A stretch of DNA of 47,572 bases from positions 1 to 47,572 of the forward strand of contig NZ_SLZG01000030.1 of assembly GCF_004341625.1 (NCBI RefSeq), read 5' to 3'. The DNA is from Rhizobium sp. BK376 (GTDB lineage Bacteria; Pseudomonadota; Alphaproteobacteria; Rhizobiales; Rhizobiaceae). The notes under the pieces were generated by a model that was not told the origin of the DNA, ran no database searches, and was given only the letters and a program-made list of their open reading frames with translations. Every line of letters begins with the position of its first letter. The stretch's first letter is position 1. Positions 16,479 through 26,500 of the stretch are shown here, one piece after another. Position numbers and translations under genes: made by a program.

Positions 16479-17122
16479 CGGCGACACTGTCTGAGGAAAT
16501 GCGCCTGCGCGACGAGATCGTCGAGGTCGGCAAATCGCTGTTCGACCGCTGCTTTACGTTCGGCTCAACCGGAAACATCAGCGCGAGATTGTCGAACGGC
16601 GATCTCTTGATGACGCCCACCAACGCCTCGCTGGGCGCGCTTGATCCGGAGCGCTTGTCGAAATTTTCTGCCGAAGGGGTTCATATTGGCGGCGACAAGC
16701 CGACCAAGGAAGCCTTCCTGCATCAGTGCATGTATTGCGAACGCAAGGCCACCGGCGCAGTCGTGCATCTGCATTCGACGCATGCTGTTGCCGTCAGCCT
16801 TATCGATGGTCTTGATCCCGACGATCTGCTGCCACCACTGACCGCCTATTATGTCATGCGGGTCGGCAAGCTACCGTTGGCGCCGTATTTTCCACCGGGT
16901 GACGCAGCCCTGGCTGAGGCGGTACGGGAAAAGGCGAGGGACAGCCATGCTGTTCTGCTCGCCAATCACGGTCCGGTCGTTGCCGGAAAATCGCTGCGCG
17001 AGGCACAATATGCCACCGAGGAGCTGGAAGAGACCGCCAAATTGTTTTTGATGCTGCGCGGCGAAAAGATCAGACCACTGACGCCGGAGCAACGGGAAAG
17101 CCTGACGAAAAGGCAAAACTGA
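16475..17122 (+). CDS. otnC: 3-oxo-tetronate 4-phosphate decarboxylase (class II aldolase family)
   Basis: A 215-residue class II aldolase/adducin-fold protein with 'TFGSTGNISARLSNG' (residues 28-42), 'KPTKEAFLHQCMY' and the zinc-binding 'VVHLHSTHAVAV' (about 93-104). A later 'LANHGPVVAGKSLREA' supplies the third His. OtnC decarboxylates 3-oxo-tetronate 4-phosphate to dihydroxyacetone phosphate, which enters central metabolism. It starts within the otnK stop (ATGA), so the kinase and decarboxylase are coupled. An aldolase acting on fuculose phosphate is the other general option, but the neighbours decide for OtnC. Confidence 0.88.
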   Translation: MTATLSEEMRLRDEIVEVGKSLFDRCFTFGSTGNISARLSNGDLLMTPTNASLGALDPERLSKFSAEGVHIGGDKPTKEAFLHQCMYCERKATGAVVHLHSTHAVAVSLIDGLDPDDLLPPLTAYYVMRVGKLPLAPYFPPGDAALAEAVREKARDSHAVLLANHGPVVAGKSLREAQYATEELEETAKLFLMLRGEKIRPLTPEQRESLTKRQN

Positions 17123-17267
17123 TCCTCGGAGAGCCAGATAGGCGCGGGGATTGAGATCATTGTCCGACCATAGGCCGTCCGAAATTGAACGCATGTCAAC
17201 CGGCGAGGTACCCCGGTTCCCATCAGACACCCCGAACTGAAGCTCCGCGTATGCTACCGTAAGATAC

Positions 17268-17405
17268 ATGCGCTGCAACCGTTTCGTCATGCTGCGTGTA
17301 CCAACAGCGGATATGGCTGTTGGCAGGCAGCGCGACGTGGAGCGGGCAAGATTGACCACCGGCGATACGATATACATCGACGGCGGGTACGATATCATGG
17401 ATTAG
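17268..17405 (+). pseudogene. short-chain dehydrogenase remnant (C-terminus)
   Basis: In one frame the last 46 codons end in 'LTTGDTIYIDGGYDIMD', the characteristic closing strand and Gly-Gly of many SDR enzymes, preceded by 'VGRQRDVERA', which resembles the 'G-R-x-x-x-P-E-E-V-A' region. The part between is shortened and nothing upstream (17123-17267) shows a Rossmann motif or catalytic Tyr-Lys. It is therefore a leftover of an SDR gene. Confidence 0.5.
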
Positions 17406-17534
17406 GCCACCACCTCAGGGCACGCCCCGAGTGTTATCCGGCCCCTTCGGATCGCTTGATTTGTGCCAGAACTCACTCAACCTATTCGATTTCTCATATC
17501 AGAGGGCGGAAAAAGATGATCAGGGCTGCGTGAT

Positions 17535-18554
17535 ATGGACCGCTCCCTCCTCCTCGTGGACCTGGCGCTGCAAGGCGGCGGCGCCCATGGTGCCTTTACC
17601 TGGGGCGTGCTCGACCGGCTGCTTGAGGAAAGCTGGCTGAGCATCGAGGGCATTTCCGGCACGTCTGCCGGGGCCATGAACGCGGCGGTATTGGCGGACG
17701 GCTTCGCCCATGGCGGGCCGGAAGGCGCGCGCGAAGCGCTCGACCGCTACTGGCGGGCAGTCTCGGATGCCGCTCGCTTCTCTCCTTTCCAGCGCAGTCC
17801 GCTGGACCGGATGCTCGGCCGCTGGACCATGGATACATCGCCCATGTTCATCGGCATGGACGTCATCTCCCGTCTTTTCTCTCCATACGACCTCAATCCC
17901 GCCAACGTGAACCCGCTGAGGCGTATCCTTGAGGAAGAGATCGACTTCGACCGGCTTAAGACATCACCCATCCGCCTCTTCATCACTGCCACCAACGTGC
18001 GCACTGGACGTGGCCGGGTGTTCCGCAATTCGGAGATCTCGCCGGACGTGCTCCTCGCCTCGGCCTGTCTGCCGACCCTCTTTCAGGCCATCGAGATCGA
18101 TGGCGAGCACTACTGGGACGGGGGGTATTCGGGAAATCCAACGCTTACGCCACTGGTGCGCGAGCTGAAATCCGACGACACCATTCTCGTCCCGATAAAT
18201 CCTGTCGAGCGCCCCGGCACGCCACAGACGGCGGCGGAGATCATGAACCGGCTCAACGAGGTCTCGTTCAATGCCGTGGCCCTCAAGGAGTTGCGCATGA
18301 TCGCCCTCCTGCGCAAGGTGGCCGACCCCGGCAGCGCCGAAGGAGCCGCATGGGCGAAAATGCGCGTCCACATGGTGCCGAACCCGCTGATGGCGACGCT
18401 CGGCTACTCTTCCAAGCTCAATGCGGAATGGGACTTCCTCTCCATGCTCAAGGAGGAGGGACGCAACAGCGCCGAGGTATTCCTCGACAGGCATGGCCAT
18501 ATGCTTGGCGTCCAATCCTCGATCGACCTCGACGTGCTCCTGGAAGGGGTTTGA
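17535..18554 (+). CDS. patatin-like phospholipase
   Basis: A 339-residue cytoplasmic patatin-family acyl hydrolase. It has the oxyanion-hole loop 'LQGGGAHGAFTWGVL' (about residues 12-26), the nucleophile elbow G-T-S-A-G (near residue 42) and the catalytic Asp in 'YWDGGYSGNPTLTPL' (about 194-208). These form the Ser-Asp dyad of the family. It lacks a signal peptide. The next gene (GntP permease) begins 3 bp after its stop, so the two are expressed together. Related patatin-GntP pairs in Rhizobiales often sit with 3-hydroxybutyrate dehydrogenase, which points to storage-polymer or hydroxy-acid metabolism. That link is from memory and is only suggestive here because no such dehydrogenase is present. 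Confidence 0.88.
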   Translation: MDRSLLLVDLALQGGGAHGAFTWGVLDRLLEESWLSIEGISGTSAGAMNAAVLADGFAHGGPEGAREALDRYWRAVSDAARFSPFQRSPLDRMLGRWTMDTSPMFIGMDVISRLFSPYDLNPANVNPLRRILEEEIDFDRLKTSPIRLFITATNVRTGRGRVFRNSEISPDVLLASACLPTLFQAIEIDGEHYWDGGYSGNPTLTPLVRELKSDDTILVPINPVERPGTPQTAAEIMNRLNEVSFNAVALKELRMIALLRKVADPGSAEGAAWAKMRVHMVPNPLMATLGYSSKLNAEWDFLSMLKEEGRNSAEVFLDRHGHMLGVQSSIDLDVLLEGV

Positions 18555-18557
18555 GCC

Positions 18558-20021
18558 ATGGGGCTTCTTGGCATCCTCGTCGGTCTCGCCGTCCTTATCT
18601 TTTTCGCTTTCCGGGGGGCGAGCATCCTGATCCTCGCGCCGCTTGCGGGCCTGATCGCAGCCGCCTTTTCCGGCGAACCGCTGCTCGCAAGCTGGACGCA
18701 GACCTTCATGCGCAATGCGGCGGACTTCATTGCACAGTTCTTTCCGCTATTCCTGCTTGGTGCGCTGTTCGGCAAGCTGATGGAAGATTCAGGCTCTGTA
18801 TCCTCGATCGCCAATTTCATGACGCAAAAGCTCGGAGCGGAGCGCGCGATCCTCGCCGTGGTGCTGGCCGGCGCCATTGTCACCTATGGAGGAGTGAGCC
18901 TGTTCGTCGCATTCTTCGTGCTGGCGCCCATGGGCATAGCACTGTTCGCCGAGGCGGGCGTGCCGCGCCGGTTGATGCCGGCAGCCATCGCGCTCGGCAC
19001 CTCCACTTTCACCATGTCGGCGATGCCGGGCACGCCATCCATCCAGAACGCCATTCCGATGCCGTTCTTCGGCACCACCCCCTTCGCGGCACCCGGGCTT
19101 GGCGTCATCGCTTCGGTCATCATGCTGGGCTTCGGCATGTGGTGGCTGAAGCGGAGAGAGGTTTTGGCGCGCGCGAACGGAGAGGGCTTCGGTCCCTCGG
19201 TTGCGCTCGCGACTGAATCGGCGGAAGCTGCGGCGGATGATCCGATCGTGCGGGAGCGAGCCACCACTGCGCGCGAATTCGACCCGGTGGAGGTTCACCA
19301 CAGCCAGGAGGCGGCCAAAGGTCCGCCCATCGTGCTCGCGGCGCTGCCCGTCATCGTGGTGATCATCATCAACCTGCTGATGTCCTTTATTGTCCTGCCG
19401 CGCATAGATACCTCGTTCCTCGCTTTGCCCCAATGGGGCGAAACGAGCGTCTCGGCGGTCGGAGGCGTCTGGTCGGTGATCGTCGCGCTGCTCGCCGCCA
19501 TCATCACCGTCATCGCGATCAATTTTCGCAGCATACCGGCCTTGCGCGCGACCATGACGGCCGGCGCCAACGCCTCGGTCCTGCCGATCCTGTCGGTGGC
19601 GAGCCTTGTCGGCTTCGGCGCCGTCATCGCTGCGCTGCCGGTATTCGCGGATGTGCGCGCATGGGTGCTTTCCATCGGCGGTGGCCCGCTGGTGTCGCTG
19701 GCGGTGGCGACCAACATTCTGGCCGCGCTTACCGGTTCCGCCTCCGGCGGCCTCACCATCGCGCTTGATGCACTCGGCCCCACCTACATGAAAATCGCAG
19801 CCACAATCGGCATGGATCCGGCATTGATGCACCGTGTCGCCGTCATCGGCTCAGGTACGCTCGACAGTCTGCCCCATAACGGTGCGGTGGTAACGCTGCT
19901 TTCCGTATGCGGCGTAACCCACAGGGAAGGATACCTCGACATCGTCATGGCGGCCGTCGTGGGAGCCCTCCTTGCCCTTGTGGTGGTCATTGTGCTCGGT
20001 TCACTCTTCGGGAATTTCTAA
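18558..20021 (+). CDS. GntP-family permease (hydroxy-acid transporter)
   Basis: A 487-residue polytopic membrane protein with about 12 hydrophobic helices, beginning 'LLGILVGLAVLIFFAFRG' and including the family-conserved 'GALFGKLMEDSGSV', 'TFTMSAMPGTPSIQN' and 'GSGTLDSLPHNGAVVTLL' segments. GntP transporters are proton symporters for gluconate, lactate-like or short hydroxy acids. A polar loop of about 70 residues in the middle (around 205-265) is probably cytoplasmic. It is coupled to the patatin gene. The substrate is not decided by sequence; a 3-hydroxybutyrate-like compound is a reasonable guess. The nearby threonate operon lacks a transporter, so threonate is a second possibility. Confidence 0.85.
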   Translation: MGLLGILVGLAVLIFFAFRGASILILAPLAGLIAAAFSGEPLLASWTQTFMRNAADFIAQFFPLFLLGALFGKLMEDSGSVSSIANFMTQKLGAERAILAVVLAGAIVTYGGVSLFVAFFVLAPMGIALFAEAGVPRRLMPAAIALGTSTFTMSAMPGTPSIQNAIPMPFFGTTPFAAPGLGVIASVIMLGFGMWWLKRREVLARANGEGFGPSVALATESAEAAADDPIVRERATTAREFDPVEVHHSQEAAKGPPIVLAALPVIVVIIINLLMSFIVLPRIDTSFLALPQWGETSVSAVGGVWSVIVALLAAIITVIAINFRSIPALRATMTAGANASVLPILSVASLVGFGAVIAALPVFADVRAWVLSIGGGPLVSLAVATNILAALTGSASGGLTIALDALGPTYMKIAATIGMDPALMHRVAVIGSGTLDSLPHNGAVVTLLSVCGVTHREGYLDIVMAAVVGALLALVVVIVLGSLFGNF

Positions 20022-20032
20022 CGCGGACAATA

Positions 20033-20434
20033 TTAATCGAAACGCGTCAGCCAGCGCTGGGTGTGCTTCATCGCTTCCGGGGTCGAACGCGCGGCGACAG
20101 GATTCGAAGCGGACGGACTTCAGGGCCTCGGCAGCCCGGCGGTAGTCGTCGAGCACAATGCCTTGCGTTACGTCCCCGAACCGGGGCTGATCGCCGGCCC
20201 GGATTACGATCCCGCCATTGCGGGAATACGTTTAGCAATGCGGCCCGAGCGCTGTTGTGAGCGTCTCGTGTCCGCCCAGGCGCTCGAGAATATCCTTGCC
20301 CAGGATCGTCAGCCAGTGGACGGATTTGATCGACCTGCCGCCGCCCTGGTCGGGTTCCACTGAAGATCGGACCAGGTCGGAAAAATCGAAACCGGGGAAG
20401 CGATGTCACCCATTAGCTCGAGATTTTCCGACAT
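20033..20434 (-). pseudogene. decayed DUF3396 (type VI immunity-like) gene
   Basis: Minus-strand pieces in three frames add up to the second half of a DUF3396 protein. The first reads 'FDFSDLVRSS...' into 'SVHWLTILGKDILERLGG' and stops at a TAA near 20232. The next frame continues 'GGIVIRAGDQPRFGDV' and 'YRRAAEALKSVRFES'. The last frame ends 'HTQRWLTRFD' at the TAA at 20033-20035, the usual end of this family. At least two frameshifts and one stop break it. Some DUF3396 members are annotated as immunity proteins to type VI secretion effectors, so this may be an orphan immunity relic; no effector is nearby. Confidence 0.6.
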
Positions 20435-20550
20435 CCATCACTCCCCGTTTCAACCTATCCTGCCTCGCGAGCCGATCGAGTGAATTTCGTTTTCGACGAG
20501 GCGGCAGATAAATCCGCCGCCCGCCTAATACGCATGAAACCGGTCATGCA

Positions 20551-23500
20551 TCAGTTCAGACGGGGTCCCCCATCAATCCGCTTCATTTCCTCTCCGTCGA
20601 TGAGAACCACCGGGCCGGCATTGTCGACGGGTTTAGATACAGCGATATGATGCTCTTTGCCTTCGAGCTGGATTTTCGCTTCGAAGCCGCTCCAGTCGCG
20701 AGGCAGATTGGGCTCGACGAACAGGACACCTTGCTCGATCCGAATGCCCAGAATGCCTTCCAGCGCAGCCCTGTAGAGCCAGCCGGCCGAGCCGGTATAC
20801 CAGCTCCACCCGCCGCGCCCCTTCAACGCTCCTTCGCCATAGATGTCACCGGCAACGACATAGGGTTCGATCCGATAGACTTCCGACGCATCCTTATCCA
20901 GCGCGTGCTGAATCGGGTTGAGCATCTGGAAGCAGCGCCAAGCGTCGTCCGGCCGTCCCATGCGCGCAAGTGCCATGACCACCCACGTCGCCGGATGCGT
21001 GTATTGGCCGCCATTTTCGCGCACGCCCGGGGGATAGGCAGCGATATTTCCAGGATCGTGTGCCGGATTGACAAAGGGCGGCGTCAGCAGCCGAACCAGC
21101 TGTCCGTCCTCGTCGGCGAGCTTCTCCAGCGTCGCGTTCATCGCGCGAGTGCTGCGCTCCGCATCGCCCTGTCCTGACAAGACGCTCCAGGATTGAGGCA
21201 TGGAATCGATTATACATTGATCGGATGTGCTGGATCCGAGCGGCGTTCCGTCGTCGAAGAAGCCGCGGCGATAGTATTCGCCATCCCATCCGGCCGCTTC
21301 GACCGCCTGCTTCAAGATCCTGACATGGTCGGACCACCGGTTGACGCGTTGGGTGTCGCCGCGCTCTTCGGCAATCCCGACGAAGCGGCTCAGCGTGCCA
21401 AGCAGGAACCAGGCGAGCCATACGCTCTCGCCTCGTCCTTCGACGCCGACGCGATTCATCTTGTCACACCAGTCGCCCGCCAGCATCAGCGGCAATCCGT
21501 TCGCCCCGGTCCGCTTGATCGCAAGGTCGAGACCGCGTGCGGCATGCTCGTAGAGCGAGGCATTCTCGGCCGAAATGCGCGGCTGGAAAAACGCATCGTG
21601 CTGACCGGCACTAAGCTCGGCTCCTTCGATGAAGGGGAGCGTCTCGTCGAGGATCGAGCGATCTCCGGTCGCGGTTTGATACTGGTCGAGCGCATAGGCA
21701 AACCAGACGACATCGTCGGAGATGTTGGTGCGCACGCCCGCGCCGCTATCGTCCAGCCACCAATGCTGGAAGTCGCCTTCGACGAACTGGCGTCGTCCGG
21801 CATTGCGGATCTGGTTGCGCGCATATTGCGGAGAGTGGCTGAGGAAGGCCAGCGAATCCTGCAACTGGTCGCGGAAGCCCCAGGCGCCGCTCGCCTGATA
21901 GAAGGCCGTGCGGGCCATGATACGGCAGCTCAGCGTCTGGTATGGCAGCCAGGTGTTCACCAGGAAATCGAGGCTGCGATCCGGTGTGGTAATGTGGACC
22001 TTGCCCGTGAAGTCGGCCCAGAAGGCCTTCGTCCGGTTGATGACGTCATCGAAGCTTTCACCGCGCAGCTCCGCGACGAGCGCTCTCGCTTCCTCCGTGG
22101 AGCCCGTGTCGCTCATATAGAAGACGATTTCACGGGTCTCGCCAGCGACAAGCGTGAGGTCGAAGGCCATGGCGGCGGCCGGATCACCATCGGGTTCAAT
22201 CGAATCGGAGAGGACGATGCCGCCCGATGCTGCACGCGGCTGTTGCATCGTGCCGTGGCGCCCGACGAATTCCCGCCGGCTGCCCGAAACGCTGGTTGCC
22301 GTCTCGCTTGCCGCGAACGTTGCCACACGCGAGGAAAAATCGACGCTGAAGGGGTTGGTCGCGAAGATCGCACCGGAGCCCTGGTCGTATTCGGACAGGA
22401 TAAACGGCTTGGTCTTGGTCGGATGGCTTCCGAGAATCCACTCGGCGTAGCCGTAGAGACGCAGATTGCGCGGCTCGGACGACTTGTTGCTGATGCGCAA
22501 TTGCGTCAGCTTGATCGGCCGCTCGGCGTCGATCGTCTGCGTCACTGTCAGCGCGATCTCTTCCTGCTCGGTCGAAAAGACCGAATAGCCAAGACCGTGA
22601 CGTGCTTCGAAGCGCGTCGAGGCGTCCTGGGCCAGTGCGGCATAGGGTACGATCGTCGCCGCGCGGTCGAGGTCGCGTAGATAGAATGCTTCGCCCGGTC
22701 GATTGATGACGACATCGTTGGTCCACGGCGTCAACAGATGGTCGCGGGAATTCTGGCCCCAGGTGAATGCAGCACCTTCCGCCGAAACGCCGAAACCGAA
22801 TTTCCCGTTCGAGATCACGTTGATCCACGGATGCGGTGTCGGCTCGCCCCCGGAAAGACGGATGACATATTCGCGTCCGTCCTGCGTAAAGCCGCCATAT
22901 CCATTCCAGAACGCCAGGTCGGCGCCGTCGACGGTCGAAGAAGCGGTCTCTTCGCGCCTCATCCGGGGGACCAGCGTGGAATCGCCCCATTGGCCGAGAA
23001 CGGCTGGAGAGCCCGAAATCGTCAGCGCGTGCTCAAGCTGCTCTCGCAGGTTTCCATCGCGTCCGAGCAACACGATCCGCGATGCCGCAAGAATGGCCTC
23101 ATAGGTGCGTGGCTCGGTCATGTCCTTGCGCAGCGTATAGATGTTGCGCTGGATGCCGGCGATCTCGCTCGTGTGTCGGGCCGCGTCGCAGAGCTGGTCG
23201 ATCGTGCGCTGCATATCCTGTGCAGGCGTGCCGGTCTGCTCGTTGAAGATGACGAGGTCGATTTCCACGCCGCGTGACTGCAGGAAGCCTTGCGCGCGCA
23301 GCAGTTCCTTCAAGAGGTCTGTGCCAAGCTCATCGGTGATCCGCAATGTTATCAGCGGCGCATCGCCGGATAGTGTCGCAGCCCAGAGGACCGATTGCGG
23401 CTGAAGACCGCGGCGAACGGCAGCTGCATCTGCGCGCATCGCCATTTCCGGATAGACGAGGTAGCGGGCCAGTCGCTGGTAGATCGCGGCCTCTTTCGAG

Positions 23501-26500
23501 TTGATTCCGACCTGGCGCAGCTGGTTTTGCGTGCGCGTCCAGGCCTGAACGAGTTCCTGGGTGAAAACGTCCGGTTTGCGATAATGGGCCGCTGCCGTCT
23601 CGAGTTCGCTGCGGGTCGCAGCAGCGATCGTCCAGAAGGTGAGGGAAACCTTTTCGCCCGCCGGAACGCGCACGACACGCCGCAGCGATACGCAGGCATC
23701 CATCGTGAAACCGTCGGATCCCGACAAGGTCGCGCCCGGATCGAATGCGGCTGCTTCGGTCAGGCTTCTGCCGCGGCCGAGGAAACGCATGCGATCGGTC
23801 TCGAACTGCGTGGCGGAGGCGGAATCGCCGTCGTCGACGACAAGGTGAGCGATCACGATCTGGGGATCGGTCAGCTCGCGTTTCTGGCGCTCGACGAAGA
23901 TCGTATGATCCTTTTCGCTGATATCCGTCTTCAGGAACATGCGCGCGAAAGCCGGGTGACCGGTATCGACGCCGTCATGCGCAGCCACGGGCTCCATGTA
24001 GGAGGTGACTTCGATCAGCCGATCTTCCGTGCCCGTATTGGTCAGCGTCAGGCGCCGGCCTTCGGCATCATGATCGCTGGCGATGAAGACCTCGAGGTCG
24101 CTCGTCAGGTTTCCGACGGTCTTGGAGAACTCGGCGCGATCGTCGCTGAAGCTCGTGCGCGTATTTTCGTTGGCAATCGAGCGTGGCTCGGCCGTCGTGG
24201 ACCACCATTCATTGGACGAGGCGTCGCGCAGGAAGATGAAGCTGCCCCAACGATCCTCGGTCGGATCGGCACGCCAGCGCGAGACGGAAAGCCCGTTCCA
24301 ACGCGAATAGCCCGAACCGGTTGCCGTCAGCATGGTCGAAAGGCGGCCGTTGGAGAGAAGGACGATGTCGCGTTCACGCGATGCCGGATCTTCCACCCGA
24401 CGAACTTCGGGACGCATGAGGTCGCCCTGGACCATGGCGACCGCGTCAGTCTCGTGCTTTGCGGTCATCTTCGGCACGTCACGGGGTGCCTTTTCCTGCA
24501 GCAGCAGCTCGGCAGCTTCGATCACGGGATCGGCGTGGAACAGTTCACGCAGCAGGCCGTCGAAGACGACATTGGCGACTGCGGCAATCGACATGCCGTG
24601 ATGGTGCGCATAGTAATTGTAGACGACAGCGCACTTCTTGCCCTCGGGCACGCGGCTCGGTGTGAAGTCGACGGCATCGTGGAAGCCGTACATGCCGAGC
24701 GCACCGAGTTCCCGCAGCCGGTTGAGATTTTCGAGTGCCGCTTGAGGCGCAAACTGGCTGGCGAGGATCGAGGCATAGGGCGCGATGACGGCGTTCTGGC
24801 CAAGACCGCGCTTCAGGCCGAGCGTCGGAACGCCGAAATTGCTATACTGATAATTCATCTGGTGGTCGCTGGCGTTGAAAGCCGCTTCCGAGATGCCCCA
24901 GGGCGTGCCGAGCCGGCGCGCATAATTCATCTGTTCCTGAACGATCAGATTGTTCGTCTGGTTGAGAATACCGCCCTGGCGCTCCTGCATGACGAGCGGC
25001 GGCATCAGATACTCGAACATCGAGCCGGACCAGGAGACCAGCGCGCCGCGCGAACCGACGGCGACGACATGGCGGCCTAGCTTGTACCAGTGCTCGGTCG
25101 GCAGATCGCCCTTGGCGACTGCAAAGAGGCTGGTCAGGCGGGCCTCGGAGGCGAGCATGTCGTAGCAGGCGGCATCCACCTCTTCGGTTTCGACGCGGAA
25201 GCCGATCGACAACAGCCGGCGTTCGGGACGGTAGAGGAAGCTGAAATCCATGGCGAAGGCGGTGTCGCGCGCGCGATCGGCAACGGCGAGCAACCGCGTG
25301 CGGATCTCTTCAGCCTTCGCCGCATCAACGTCGCCATCCGAAAGATGAGCGCGGCATGTCAGGACAAGGCTGTTTGCCCAGCGCACGACTTCGCTGCTGC
25401 GACCGGTCTTGACATCACGATCGAGGTCTCGCGCCAGCCGCTCGATGTCCGTGGCAAGCTCGGTAAAGCGGGTCACTTGCGCAGAGGATGCGTCATGCCC
25501 CTTGGCCGTCTCCAGCGCGGTCTTGAAGCCGGCGATCAGCTCGACGAGGCGAGCCTTGATGGCGCGGATCGCCTCGTCTTCCTGCGGAAGCTCGGCAAGG
25601 ACCTCGCGCAGGATATCTGCAACGTCGCCGAGGCCATCGAGATTGCCGCGCGTATGCGCCAAGGGCGCTTCCGCCCACCTGCGACAGGCCGACGATACGG
25701 CGATCAGATGGCCGGCAAGATTGCCGCTGTCGACCGCGGAGACATACTTGCGTCCGAGCGGCTTCAAGGTATCGGTGTGATACCAGTTGAACAGATGGCC
25801 GCGATACTTCTCCAGGCGATCGACGGTTGCGAGCGTCTGTTCGATGCGGGTGACGGCGTTTTCGAACGAAATCCATCCAAAATGACGCGCCGAAACGACG
25901 GAGAGGAGGTAAACACCGACATTCGTCGGAGACGTACGGATCGCAACGACCGCATGCGGCGTCTGCTGGACGTTGTCCGGCGGCAGAAAGTGCTGGCTCG
26001 GGATGACGAACTGGTCGAAGTAGCGCCAGGTCCGACGCGCGATCTTGCGCAGATCGCTGGCGACCTGTTCGGGGACGTCCAGGCGGTCTTCGGTCTCCGC
26101 GGACTGGCTGACATACCAGGCAACGGCCGGCGACAGGATCCAGAGCAGCGCGAAGGGGATGCCGACGAGATAGGCGCTGTCACCCGGCAAGGCGGCCAAG
26201 AAAACGGCGATCACGCCAAGTGCGGGGGCGTGCCACATGACGCGGTAATGGCCGAGGATCGTCTTCTGGGCAACGGCCTGGGCGCTGGCGGCCGTGCGCC
26301 ACTGCAGCATCAGCTTGCGGCTGACCAGAAGGCGATACACAGAGCGGACGATCGCATCCGCCATCACCCATGCCATGTCGGCGATGAAGACGATGCGCAA
26401 CGCAACCTGGGCATTGGCGCCGCGTATATCCGTCAAGACGGTATGGAGATGGGCTCTGGCGACGATATCGCTGGTGCGTGGAATGATGCCGTTGATCAGC

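Noticed and set aside
18350..19832. Long ORFs on both strands across the patatin-GntP junction
   Set aside because: Shadows of the two real genes; low-complexity His/Arg translations.
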